Translations under genes and position numbers: made by a program
The notes under the pieces: model-generated
The model's database searches: none
The model's input: only the letters and a program-made list of their open reading frames with translations
Told to the model about the DNA's origin: nothing
Assembly (NCBI RefSeq): GCF_000718305.1
Contig: NZ_JOFQ01000002.1
Location: forward strand, 310,001 to 374,000
Length of the DNA stretch: 64,000 nt
Source of the DNA: Streptomyces niger
GTDB lineage: Bacteria > Actinomycetota > Actinomycetes > Streptomycetales > Streptomycetaceae
Direction: 5' to 3'
Shown: positions 8,445 to 17,202 of the stretch, one piece after another
Layout of the letters: every line of letters starts with the position of its first letter
Numbering within the stretch: position 1 is the stretch's first letter

Positions 8445-9698
8445 ATGGGCTTCGGGAAGTGCATCGCACACCCCGTCAACTGCGGCAAGGACGCCATCAG
8501 TTGGGGAGCAGACAAGGTCGCCGGCGGCGCTGAATCCGTAGCGAAGTCCGCCTTCGGTGGTGCCGTACGCGCTTTTGCCGAAGCCATCGGCAACGCCGTC
8601 GACTCGGTCATGCACGCCTTGAACGGCATGTGGATGTCGGTGGACGCCCAGGGCGCCTACAGCGGGCACAGTCCGATCAACAAGATCCAGGACCAGCTCA
8701 ACTGGCTCGTGGGCTACGTTGCCGTCGCTTCCCTGCTCATTGCCGCGATCCGCATGGCGCTGGACCGTAAGGGCCAGTCGATGCAGCAGGCGTTCCACGG
8801 TATGTGGCGTGTGGTCCTGGTGGCCGGCGTGTCGGTCACCGCCATGCAAGCGCTCACGGTCGCTTCGGACAACTATGCCGGGTACATCTACAAGCAGGCC
8901 CACATCGGCAAGAACGGTGCGCAGCTGGTCGGTGCGCTCGTGCCGATGGCTGCGACCAGTCCCGGTCTCGTCATCATCCTCGGCCTGCTCGCGGTGCTGG
9001 CGGTCACGGTCCAGATCATTCTCATGTATCTGCGTATCGGTGTCCTCGTGATGCTGGTGGGCACCCTGCCGCTGTCCGCTGCCGCCTCGATGACGGGGTG
9101 GGGGAGCGGCTGGTGGAAGAAGCACATCGGCTGGCTGGCCGCCTGGCTGCTGTACAAGCCCGCTGCCGCGCTCATCTTCTACGCCGGTACGGCGATGACC
9201 CAGGACACCAGTGACCTGAACCAGATCATCGCCGGCCTGGGTGTACTGATTCTGGGGATCTTCGCGCTGCCCGCCCTGCTCAAGCTCGTCGTCCCGGCGA
9301 CCGCGGCTCTGGGGGACACCTCCGGTGGTTCCGTGGCCATCGGTGCCGCCAACAACATCGCGACCGGTGCCGTCAGCATCGCCGGCGGCAGCGTCGGCGG
9401 TGGCGGTGGCGGCGGTGGTGCCGGAGCGGGCGGTGGCGGTGGCGGTGGCGCCTCCAGTGCGCCCAAGGGCTCGCCCTCCAGCGGCGCTGGTGCGTCCGCG
9501 GGTGGCGGTGGCGCGGCCGGTGGCGGTGCGGGGGCTGCCGGGGGCGGTGCGGCGTCGGCCGCAGGCGGTGCGGCGACGGCCGGTGCCGCGACGGCCGTGC
9601 AGGCAGCCGCAGTTGCCGTGCAGACCGGCGTTCAGGCAGCCAGCGAAGTGGTCAACTCCCTCGGCGACAACGACGGCAACAAGGGACACAACGAGTAG
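8445..9698 (+). CDS. VirB6/TrbL-like polytopic membrane protein with Gly/Ala-rich tail
   Basis: A 417-residue protein. After about 85 amphipathic residues there are five to six membrane helices between residues 85 and 295, including WLVGYVAVASLLIAAIRMAL, LVIILGLLAVLAVTVQIIL and GLGVLILGIFALPALL. Residues about 320-395 are almost pure Gly/Ala/Ser. VirB6/TrbL proteins form the central channel of type IV systems and often have such tails. The MTGWGSGWWKKHIGWLAAWL segment is typical of actinobacterial members. The start follows the VirB8-like stop by one base and has only a weak ribosome-binding site, which suggests translational coupling. Confidence 0.88.
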   Translation: MGFGKCIAHPVNCGKDAISWGADKVAGGAESVAKSAFGGAVRAFAEAIGNAVDSVMHALNGMWMSVDAQGAYSGHSPINKIQDQLNWLVGYVAVASLLIAAIRMALDRKGQSMQQAFHGMWRVVLVAGVSVTAMQALTVASDNYAGYIYKQAHIGKNGAQLVGALVPMAATSPGLVIILGLLAVLAVTVQIILMYLRIGVLVMLVGTLPLSAAASMTGWGSGWWKKHIGWLAAWLLYKPAAALIFYAGTAMTQDTSDLNQIIAGLGVLILGIFALPALLKLVVPATAALGDTSGGSVAIGAANNIATGAVSIAGGSVGGGGGGGGAGAGGGGGGGASSAPKGSPSSGAGASAGGGGAAGGGAGAAGGGAASAAGGAATAGAATAVQAAAVAVQTGVQAASEVVNSLGDNDGNKGHNE

Positions 9699-9818
9699 TG
9701 GGCCCACGACGCAGGCCCGCCCCGGCCGCACCGGCTGACGCCATCCCGTCGGCTGCGGCCGGGGAAGGGGAGCGCACCGTGCTCCCCCGCGTCGCAGGGA
9801 CTCTTTGAAAGGAATCGC

Positions 9819-11306
9819 ATGGCTTCCGAAGTCGCGCGTCCCACGTACGGGAACTGGCGGCGCCCCAGAAGGCCGGGGCTGGGACCGCTCGGCCTGCTCG
9901 GCACGGTCGCCACGTTCGGCGGGCTGGTCGTCGTCCTGCTGGCGTCCCTGATCTCGCTCATGGCCGCGATCACCGTGCTCGTACCACTGTTCCTGGTGGT
10001 CGCGCCGGTAGCCGTCCGCACCGTGGACGGCCGGAACATCTATCAGCTGCTCGCAGTTCGGATCGGTTGGATGCGCAGGAAGTCCAAAGGCTCACACATC
10101 TACGTCTCCGGTCCGCTGTCGCAGCGGCCGGGCGGGCGCTTCTCTCCTCCCGGGCTGCTGGCCCGGGTGAAGATGCGGGAGGGGAGGGACGCGTACGACC
10201 GGCCCTTCGGCGTCCTGCACCACCCCGGGCGCAACCTCTACACGGTGGTGCTCGCCTGTGAGCCCGACGGTGGCTCGCTGATCGACGGCGAGCAGATCGA
10301 CATCTGGGTGGCCTCCTGGGGCGACTGGCTGGCCAGGCTCTCCCACGAGCCGGGCCTGCGGGGCGCGTCCGTGGTGGTGGAGACCGCGCCCGACACGGGG
10401 ACCCGGCTGGCCGCCGAGGTGCTGCCCCGGCTCTCGCCGACCGCGCCGGCCGCGGCCCGTGCGGTGATGGAGGAGGTCGTGGAGCGTTATCCGTCCGCGT
10501 CCTCGGAGATGCACACCTACGTCACCTTGACGTACGGGACCGTGGGCACTCGCCGTGACCCCGAAACCGTCGTCACCGACCTGGCGATACGCCTGCCCGG
10601 CCTGCTGTCCGGTCTGGTCGCCGCGGGCGGCGGCGCCGCCTACCCGCTGTCGGCCGAGCAGATTGCGGAGACCGTACGCGTCGCGTACGACCCGGCGATC
10701 GCGCCGGACGTCCTCTCCGCACGCGCCGAGAACAAGTCCACCGGGCTCGAATGGGAGGACGCCGGGCCGGCCTCGGCCATCGAGTCGGTCACCTCCTATC
10801 AGCACGACTCCGGGGTTTCCCGCAGCTGGCTGCTCACCCTCGCGCCGCGCGGGACCGTGCGCTCCAACGTGCTGCGCGGCCTGCTGGAGCCGGCGCCGGG
10901 GACGCGGCGCAAGCGGGTGTGCCTGGTCTACCGCCCGATCGACCCGGCCACCTCGGCGCGGATCGTCGAGTCCGACCGGCGCAACGCCCACTTCACCGCC
11001 TCCTCCGGGAGGGGCCTGGTCCAGGCGCGTGCGTCGAACGAGATGCGGGCCGCCGAGCAGACGGCCGCCGAGGAGGCCTCGGGTGCCGGTCTGGTGGAGT
11101 TCTCGCTGATGCTCACGGTGACGGTCGACAGCGAGGAGCAGCTCGCCGACGCCGCCACGACCGTACGGAACCTCCAGGCGTCCTCGCGCGTGCTGATGCG
11201 CCCCGCGGACCGTATGCAGGCGTCGGCCTTCACCTGCACGCTGCCCGTCGGCATCCTGCCCTGGGAGCACACGCTCATCCCGCGCGAGATCCGGGAGGCG
11301 TTGTGA
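9819..11306 (+). CDS. SCO6880-family protein (VirB3 plus N-terminal half of VirB4)
   Basis: A 495-residue protein with two membrane segments near residues 25-70 (VirB3-like), followed by a large cytoplasmic domain corresponding to the VirB4 N-terminal region, with no P-loop of its own. I recognise it as the SCO6880 family. The motif YTVVLACEPDGGSLIDGEQID and the long region after it match my memory of that family. AAAGGA precedes the ATG. Its stop overlaps the start of the ATPase gene by 4 bp (GTGA), so the two halves of VirB4 are made together. The 120-bp gap before it is GC-rich and holds no gene. Confidence 0.88.
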   Translation: MASEVARPTYGNWRRPRRPGLGPLGLLGTVATFGGLVVVLLASLISLMAAITVLVPLFLVVAPVAVRTVDGRNIYQLLAVRIGWMRRKSKGSHIYVSGPLSQRPGGRFSPPGLLARVKMREGRDAYDRPFGVLHHPGRNLYTVVLACEPDGGSLIDGEQIDIWVASWGDWLARLSHEPGLRGASVVVETAPDTGTRLAAEVLPRLSPTAPAAARAVMEEVVERYPSASSEMHTYVTLTYGTVGTRRDPETVVTDLAIRLPGLLSGLVAAGGGAAYPLSAEQIAETVRVAYDPAIAPDVLSARAENKSTGLEWEDAGPASAIESVTSYQHDSGVSRSWLLTLAPRGTVRSNVLRGLLEPAPGTRRKRVCLVYRPIDPATSARIVESDRRNAHFTASSGRGLVQARASNEMRAAEQTAAEEASGAGLVEFSLMLTVTVDSEEQLADAATTVRNLQASSRVLMRPADRMQASAFTCTLPVGILPWEHTLIPREIREAL

Positions 11307-12805
11307 GCAAGAAGAAGCCCCAGGCCCGCGCTCCGCGCACGCCGATGGCGCCGGCGCGTGGTTGGTACGGTCCCGGCGGCGGCCAGGTCGCGCACATGGA
11401 CCCGCCGACGATGTGGCGCGCCACCACCGTCCAGGCCTGCGGCCTGTGGCCCTTCGCGGCCGGCTCCGGCGCCCCCATGACCGGCGTGCCGCTCGGCCAG
11501 CATCTGCACACCGGCGCGACCGTCTGCGGCGACCCCATCTCGTGGTTCACCCGGGCCCGGTACATCTCCAACCCGTCCCTCTTCATGCTCGGCATGCCGG
11601 GCCTGGGGAAGTCGACACTGGTCAACCGCATGCTCATCGGCCTGGCCGCGACGGGTGTCGTGCCGCTGGTCCTGGGCGACCTCAAGCCGGACTACGCCGA
11701 CACGGTGCGGGCGCTGGGCGGCCAGGTCATCTCCATCGGCCGCGGGGTCGGCGGCATCAACGTCCTCGATCCCGGCGCGATGGGCGAGGCGGCGGACCGA
11801 CTGGGCGGCGAGGCCGGGCGGGCGCTCACGTCCGAAGCGCACGGCCGCGTCCTCAACATGGTCGCCGCGCTGATCACCATCGTGCGCGGGCAGCCGATGG
11901 GCGACCACGAGATGTCGGTGGTCTCCGCATGCCTGCACCATCTCCGGGAACGGACGCCGACGGGGCGTGCGCCGCTCCTGCCCGACCTGCTCCGGGTACT
12001 CGACGAGGGCCCGGACCGGGTACGTGCCGTCACGCTGGACCGCGGTGACATGTCCCGCTACCGGGAGGCCGTCGACCCGCTGCACCGATCGCTGCTGGGC
12101 ATCCTGGACGGTCCGCTGGGCTCCACCTTCGCCTCGGAGACCTCGACCCGGATCAACCCCGACGCGCCGGCGGTGTGCATCGACATCTCGCGCATCGGTG
12201 AGGCGGACACCCAGCTGACGGCCGCGGCGATGCTCGCGGCGTGGTCGGACGGGCTCGGCACGGTCGCCGCCGCGCACGCCCTCTCCGACGCCGGACTGGC
12301 GCCGCGGCGCTGGTTCTTCACGGTCCTCGACGAGCTGTGGCGGCCGCTGCGCGCGGCGTCCGGCATCGTGGAACGGATCGACGCGCTGACCCGCCTGAAT
12401 CGTTCGCTGGGCCTCGGTGACGCGAAGATCACGCACACGCTGAAGGACGCGGAGGCGCTGGGCAGCGAGGCAGACCGGGCCAAGGCGCGGGGCTTCGTCG
12501 AGCGGGCCGGGATGGTGGTCTGCGCCGGTCTGCCCAAGGCGGAGATGCAGGACCTCAGCAACATCGTCGGGCTCTCGGAACGCGAGATCGATCTGGTGTC
12601 GTCCTGGTCCTCACCGCCGGGCTGGGCCGGCACCGGCGGGAACGAGGAACCACCGGGCCGTGGCCGCTTCCTGATCAAGGTCGGCGGCCGGCCCGGCATC
12701 CCGATCCGGGTGGCCATCACCGACACCGAGCGCGAGCTCCACAACACCAACACCCGTTGGGTCGGGGCCGGAAATCCGGTGGAAGACATAGGGGCACGGG
12801 GATGA
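11303..12805 (+). CDS. VirB4-like ATPase (C-terminal half of split VirB4)
   Basis: A 500-residue P-loop ATPase that would power assembly or transport. Walker A is GMPGLGKST at residues 97-105 and Walker B is VLDE at 341-344. Between them come GDLKPDY, typical of the VirB4/TraC family, and a helical insertion. The extreme N-terminus is short and polar with no membrane segment. The GTG at 11303 has GGGAGG upstream and overlaps the SCO6880-family stop. It also overlaps the VirD4-like start (ATGA). The gene order VirB4-N, VirB4-C, VirD4 is characteristic of actinobacterial T4SS-like clusters. Confidence 0.92.
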   Translation: MSKKKPQARAPRTPMAPARGWYGPGGGQVAHMDPPTMWRATTVQACGLWPFAAGSGAPMTGVPLGQHLHTGATVCGDPISWFTRARYISNPSLFMLGMPGLGKSTLVNRMLIGLAATGVVPLVLGDLKPDYADTVRALGGQVISIGRGVGGINVLDPGAMGEAADRLGGEAGRALTSEAHGRVLNMVAALITIVRGQPMGDHEMSVVSACLHHLRERTPTGRAPLLPDLLRVLDEGPDRVRAVTLDRGDMSRYREAVDPLHRSLLGILDGPLGSTFASETSTRINPDAPAVCIDISRIGEADTQLTAAAMLAAWSDGLGTVAAAHALSDAGLAPRRWFFTVLDELWRPLRAASGIVERIDALTRLNRSLGLGDAKITHTLKDAEALGSEADRAKARGFVERAGMVVCAGLPKAEMQDLSNIVGLSEREIDLVSSWSSPPGWAGTGGNEEPPGRGRFLIKVGGRPGIPIRVAITDTERELHNTNTRWVGAGNPVEDIGARG

Positions 12806-14571
12806 GCAAGCCGTACACGGGGGGACGGAAGGGCGGCACGGGAGCCGATGATGTGCTCCCCTGGGTGATCGTCGCCGTCGCCGCCTTCTGCTTCCTGGCC
12901 TTCTTCGGCGCATGGTTCGGCGGCACGCTCGGCGCCGCCGTGTCCGGCGCGGGCTGGAATCCGCCGCCGTTCTCCCTGAGGTCCATGGTCGACCTCGTGC
13001 AGCAGGGCCCGTCCGCGCTGTGGCCGGACGCCCCGGTGGGCGCGGTCGTCGCGGGCATCGTCGTGCTCTTCCTCCTGGCGATCCTCCTGATCGTTCTGCT
13101 GATCACGGCGGTCCGTCGCCGGGTGGCCAAGCCGAAGGCGCTGGCCGGGAAGCGGGAGCTGGCGGTGCTGCTCCCCAAGGAGGCGGCGGCCAAGGCCCGT
13201 TCGCTGCGCCCCTCGCTCCCGAAGACGGGCAAGCTGGACCCCGACGACACCGGCAACCTGCTGGGCAATCTCGAACCGAACGGCCCGGAGCTGCGTTCCT
13301 CGTACGAGGACGTGGAGCTGCACCTGATGGCGCCCCGGTCCGGAAAGTCGACCGGGATCGCCGTCCCCCGTACGCTGCGTGCCCGCGGCCCGGTGATCCT
13401 GACGTCCAACAAGGCCGACGTCTACACGGTCACGAAGGCCGAGCGGGAGCGCGTCGGGACGGTGTGGACGTTCGACCCGCAGGGCATCGCCCACACGCCG
13501 CGCACCATGTGGTGGGACATGCTGGCGGAGGCGTCCACCATTGAAGGGGCCATGCGGTTGGCCGGGCACTTCGTGGGCGCGGTCAACGACGACGCCTCGA
13601 AGAAGGACTTCTGGATCTCCGCGGCCCAGAACACCCTGACCGCGCTGCTGCACGCCGCGAACCGTGGCGGGCGGCAGGTGACCGAGCTGCTGGGCTGGCT
13701 GGCCGATCCGGCCGACCGCACGCCGATCGACCTGCTCAACGACGCGCAGATGCCGGCGCTCGCCGCGCAGCTGCAGGGCACCATCCAGGGTGCGGTCGAG
13801 ACGCGGGACGGCATCTTCGAGACGGCCCGGCAGTGCGTCTCCTGCCTGCTGGACCCCAGGATCTCGGCGTGGGTGACCCCGGACCCGAAGGTCGCGCAGT
13901 TCTCGCCCCAGCGGCACGCGCTCAGCCGCGACACCCTGTACCTGCTCTCCAAGGACGGCGGTGGCTCGGCCGCCGGGGTCATCGCGGCCCTGGCGGACTC
14001 GGTGATGCGGGCGGGCGCCGTCGCGGCGGAGCGGCAGGGCGGCCGGCTGGACCCGCCGATGACCGCGGTGCTGGACGAGGCGGCCAACGTCTGCCGCATC
14101 TCCGATCTGCCCGACCTGTACTCGCACTTCGGCTCGCGCGGCATCAACGTCGTGACGCTGCTGCAGAGTTACCGGCAGGGGAGCCGGGTGTGGGGCGAGG
14201 CGGGCATGGACGCGCTGTGGAGCGCCGCGACCATCAAGCTGCTGGGTGCGGGGCTGGACGACGCCGACTTCGTGGAGAAGGTCTCCAAGCTGGTGGGCGA
14301 GCACGACGTGAGCACGGTGAGCATCTCCCGCAGCAAGGACGGCCGGACGCGTTCGACGTCGTACCGGCAGGAGCGCGTGATGCCGGTCGACCGGATCCGC
14401 GCGCTGCCGAAGGGCACGGCGCTGCTGCTGGCGACCGGTATCCGGCCTGCGCTGATCCGGCTGCGGCCGTGGTTCAAGGAGCCGGGCGCCGAGCGCATCC
14501 AGGCAGCGGCGCAAGCAGAGTCGCAGGCGATGACGGCGCGTGCGGCGCAGATCGTGATGGAGAAACCGTGA
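12802..14571 (+). CDS. VirD4/TraG-like type IV coupling ATPase
   Basis: A 589-residue membrane ATPase that selects substrates for type IV systems. Two membrane helices lie at about residues 19-50 and 79-104. Walker A is MAPRSGKST at 176-184, in which the usual first Gly is Ala, as in some TraG/TraD-like proteins of Gram-positives. Walker B is VLDEA at 423-427, within the TAVLDEAANV motif. The later GSRGINVVTLLQSYRQG segment is typical of VirD4. Starts and stops overlap both neighbours by 4 bp. With no relaxase nearby, its cargo is probably protein, but this is inferred. Confidence 0.93.
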   Translation: MSKPYTGGRKGGTGADDVLPWVIVAVAAFCFLAFFGAWFGGTLGAAVSGAGWNPPPFSLRSMVDLVQQGPSALWPDAPVGAVVAGIVVLFLLAILLIVLLITAVRRRVAKPKALAGKRELAVLLPKEAAAKARSLRPSLPKTGKLDPDDTGNLLGNLEPNGPELRSSYEDVELHLMAPRSGKSTGIAVPRTLRARGPVILTSNKADVYTVTKAERERVGTVWTFDPQGIAHTPRTMWWDMLAEASTIEGAMRLAGHFVGAVNDDASKKDFWISAAQNTLTALLHAANRGGRQVTELLGWLADPADRTPIDLLNDAQMPALAAQLQGTIQGAVETRDGIFETARQCVSCLLDPRISAWVTPDPKVAQFSPQRHALSRDTLYLLSKDGGGSAAGVIAALADSVMRAGAVAAERQGGRLDPPMTAVLDEAANVCRISDLPDLYSHFGSRGINVVTLLQSYRQGSRVWGEAGMDALWSAATIKLLGAGLDDADFVEKVSKLVGEHDVSTVSISRSKDGRTRSTSYRQERVMPVDRIRALPKGTALLLATGIRPALIRLRPWFKEPGAERIQAAAQAESQAMTARAAQIVMEKP

Positions 14572-14975
14572 CGGCACAGACGTTCGACGGCGGGGTGGGC
14601 GGCGCCGAGATGCAGGCCCCGCCCTTCATCCTCTACCTGGAGGGCGACGAGTACGCCGAGGAACTGCGGAGCCTCGCCCTGTGGGTCAACGGCCTGCTCG
14701 TACCGGTCTACGGCCGCGAGGCCCGCTCCCAGTCGCCGTGGTGCCCGCGCTGGTGGGAACACGCGGAGGCGGTGGCCCGGCTGCACGCGTTGTGGCTCGC
14801 GTGGCAGGAGCTCACCGACCCCGCTTCGGGGGCCAGTGGGCCCGCGGTGTGGCACCGTGATCACCTCGGCCCCACCATGCTCGAACTGCGCGACCCCGCC
14901 GGCCCGTTCGCCGGCTGCAAGGCCGGGGCGCACCGGGCGAAGGCCGCACCGGAGGTCGACGCGTACGACGGGTGA
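14568..14975 (+). CDS. DUF4913 family protein
   Basis: A 135-residue soluble protein. The pattern W-C-P-R-WWEHAEAVARLHALWLAW, then VWHRDHLGPTMLELRDPAGPF, then C, matches my memory of DUF4913, a small actinobacterial family that often sits beside TraG/VirD4 genes. Its role is unknown; an adaptor for the coupling ATPase would fit. The GTG at 14568 overlaps the VirD4-like stop by 4 bp and has GGAG upstream. There is no signal peptide. Confidence 0.8.
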   Translation: MTAQTFDGGVGGAEMQAPPFILYLEGDEYAEELRSLALWVNGLLVPVYGREARSQSPWCPRWWEHAEAVARLHALWLAWQELTDPASGASGPAVWHRDHLGPTMLELRDPAGPFAGCKAGAHRAKAAPEVDAYDG

Positions 14976-15000
14976 CCGGGTACGGGAGCGAGGGGGCCGG

Positions 15001-15396
15001 ATGCGCCGGACAGACCTGAGTCGGATCGCCGCGACCGTCCACAGGGTCGCGGGCGGGGCATCGGTCGCCGAGGTGCGGGAAGGGCAAGCCGGCGGCGTCC
15101 TCATCGAGCTGCGGCACGGCGGACGCACCGTCGTCGTGGAGAACGCGCACGGCCTGTGGCGGGTGTCGGTGGGCTCGCCGGCGAGCGGGGAGTCCACCCC
15201 GCCGAGAGCCCTCTTCGCCACGCTGGAGGAAGCGCTCGCCGTCGCCGCGCACCTGCTCCACGAGGAGGAACACGGCCCGGGGCGGGCGGCCGAACCCGCT
15301 TCCCGGCTCCGGCCGGATCCGCCTTCCCGTCCCCCGCCGCCCGTCGCGGCCCGTACACCCCGGCGGCGCCCACCGGGCCCGTCACGATTCCGCTGA
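15001..15396 (+). CDS. small hypothetical protein of the T4SS-like cluster
   Basis: A 131-residue protein that I do not recognise. Residues 1-95 look folded (alternating strands such as GGVLIELRHGGRTVVVENAHGLW, then a helix ATLEEALAVAAHLLHEEE). The last 35 residues are Pro/Arg-rich and probably disordered. The ATG at 15001 has a GAGGGGG stretch about 5 bases upstream. It lies 25 bp after the DUF4913 gene and 29 bp before the lipoprotein gene, so it is probably in the same operon. Confidence 0.65.
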   Translation: MRRTDLSRIAATVHRVAGGASVAEVREGQAGGVLIELRHGGRTVVVENAHGLWRVSVGSPASGESTPPRALFATLEEALAVAAHLLHEEEHGPGRAAEPASRLRPDPPSRPPPPVAARTPRRRPPGPSRFR

Positions 15397-15425
15397 CCGA
15401 GTCATCCGATGAAGCGAGGACGTTC

Positions 15426-16859
15426 GTGCGTAGCGCAAAGGCGCTGTTGAGTGTGGTGTTGGCCGGAGCGGTCCTGGCCGGGTGCGGCAGCGGGAGCTCC
15501 ACCCCGGCGAAGGAGACCGGCAAGGACGGGAAGAAGGAGCAGGGCGGCGCGACGGCCGAACCGATCACGGAGATCACCGCGCCCTCCGGCTACAAGAGCC
15601 GCGAGGGATGGCAGCAGAAGCTCACCTGGCTCCCGGAGAGCGCGAAGGCCGTACCGGTGGCGGTGGCGCCGCAGTCCGACCGGGTCGCCTACCTGACAGT
15701 GATCGACGAGACCGGTTATGCGGTCCAGGTCAGGAACGCCGCCACCGGCACCGTCGAGTGGACCGGCAAGCCGTGGAGTCCTCCGACGCCCCTGTCGGAG
15801 GTGAACGAGGCCAGCTCGTTCCAGAGCGATGAGCCGGAGCTGCCCGGTGTGACGACGGTGCACCAGGGTGACCGCGATTACGTGGTCGCCTGGGGCCACG
15901 GCGTCCGGGGGAGGGACGAACTGAACAGCGGCAGGGAGGTCGTGGAGCTGGAGATCTTCCCCGTCGACGCCTCCGGCAAGAACGTCACCCCGGCGCACCG
16001 GGTCTCCGTGCCCCTCAAGAACGACGACAGTGACCCCATCGTCAGCGCCGATCCCGACGACCTTCGGGTCCGGGACGGCGGCGCCGGGCTCCTCATCACC
16101 TGGGACGGCTACACGACGTACGGCGCCTCGGTGGACATGGAGACCGGCAAGGTCACGAGCTACGGCAACGGGACCGGGCTGGGTGTCGACTGCGACGGCG
16201 ACAAGTGTCCGGCTCGGGTCGCGGCGGTCGGCGCCGACGGCCCGGTCGCCTTCAACGACCTGAGGGGCGGCTTCGAGGCGCCGGGGCAGTGGAGCAGCCA
16301 GGACGTGATCCCGGACGGAGCCTCCGCCGGTCCCCTCCGCGCGGACGGCAAGCGCAACGGCGAAGTGGTCGGCGTGATCGGCACCCGTCTCGTCGCCCGA
16401 TGGGTCCCCGAGGGAGAGGACTCATCGGACGACAGCATCTGGTCCGTGCACGACACGAAGACGGGCCGTATCCAGGCGAGCACCGCGTGTGCTGACCCGG
16501 ACTACGATCTGGGGAACGGCCCGGACGATCCCGTGGTCGTGGCATCGCCCAGCGGCCGGTACGTGGCCTACGGTCCCGTCCTCTTCGACACCCGCGACCG
16601 CAAGGGCACCTGCCTCGCGGGCGACGAGAGCCGCAAGAGCGTCCTGATCCGTGCGATCCGCGACGACGGCACCGCCTACGGCGGCGTGCCGTCCGCCGAC
16701 ACGGAAGGCACCGTCGCCGAGGTGCGGGCCGCCGACGGAACGGTCGAGGCCCTGCCCATCGGTACCGAGCTGCCGCTCCAGGCCCTGAAGAACTCGGGGC
16801 TCTTCGTCACCCGGAACAACGGCGCGGGACTGCTCGTCACCGGACTCAGGAGCCGCTGA
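15426..16859 (+). CDS. large lipoprotein, last gene of the T4SS-like plus-strand arm
   Basis: A 477-residue predicted lipoprotein. The signal sequence SAKALLSVVLAGAVLAGCG carries the lipobox LAGC; after a Lys/Glu-rich linker the rest is a series of strand-rich segments (VAYLTVIDETGYAVQVRNAATG, ASVDMETGKVTSYG, GVIGTRLVARWVP) that suggest a beta-propeller. I chose the GTG at 15426 because GAGGA lies upstream and it starts the signal sequence directly. I do not know its function. It would be displayed outside the membrane as the final product of the operon. 343 bp of non-coding DNA follow. Confidence 0.8.
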   Translation: MRSAKALLSVVLAGAVLAGCGSGSSTPAKETGKDGKKEQGGATAEPITEITAPSGYKSREGWQQKLTWLPESAKAVPVAVAPQSDRVAYLTVIDETGYAVQVRNAATGTVEWTGKPWSPPTPLSEVNEASSFQSDEPELPGVTTVHQGDRDYVVAWGHGVRGRDELNSGREVVELEIFPVDASGKNVTPAHRVSVPLKNDDSDPIVSADPDDLRVRDGGAGLLITWDGYTTYGASVDMETGKVTSYGNGTGLGVDCDGDKCPARVAAVGADGPVAFNDLRGGFEAPGQWSSQDVIPDGASAGPLRADGKRNGEVVGVIGTRLVARWVPEGEDSSDDSIWSVHDTKTGRIQASTACADPDYDLGNGPDDPVVVASPSGRYVAYGPVLFDTRDRKGTCLAGDESRKSVLIRAIRDDGTAYGGVPSADTEGTVAEVRAADGTVEALPIGTELPLQALKNSGLFVTRNNGAGLLVTGLRSR

Positions 16860-17202
16860 GCGGGCTGCGAGAACGTGCGCGGACCCCGCCCACTACGCCA
16901 CCACGTTTCCCCCCGCTCGAACCCGGTCGCCAGGCGGTGACCCCCGGTGACCGGACCTGTACGGGCGACGCCGGGGGCGGTCGTCGAGCCGGGCAGTGCG
17001 GGTGGGGCGTTAGCACCCCGCTGTATAGCGCACGCATCTGCCAAAACAGGGCAAAGGCTGCCATTTCCTTAGCGGTTCCGTGACACCGGTCACCTTCCGT
17101 GAAGTTTTGCGCATGAGGAGCGGATAAAGGGGGAGGGGTCGACGTTGCTGGTGAGAACCGGCAGGCACAGAACGGCAAGTGGAAGTGGAAGGCTGAGCGG
17201 AC
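16860..17202. promoter_or_regulatory. intergenic region before the betaine operon
   Basis: 343 bp without a gene. It separates the T4SS-like block from the betaine genes and should hold the promoter of the latter. From about 17030 the sequence becomes AT-richer. A short inverted repeat GTGAC-ACCG-GTCAC lies at 17080-17093, about 120 bp before the betB start, and could be an operator. A possible -10 element, GATAAA, lies near 17123. None of these is proven. Confidence 0.4.

Noticed and set aside
12058..14577. Long open frame of 839 codons on the minus strand
   Set aside because: It lies opposite the VirB4 ATPase and VirD4-like genes, which have clear motifs. The product is Arg/His/Gly-rich low complexity, typical of antisense shadows in GC-rich DNA.
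778..16859. Integrative conjugative element of the known Streptomyces TraB type
   Set aside because: No FtsK-like TraB, integrase, excisionase, tRNA target or flanking att repeats are visible; the machinery is VirB/VirD4-like.
16860..17202. Search for a riboswitch or tRNA before the betaine operon
   Set aside because: I found only a short inverted repeat and a possible -10 element; no cloverleaf or known riboswitch pattern.
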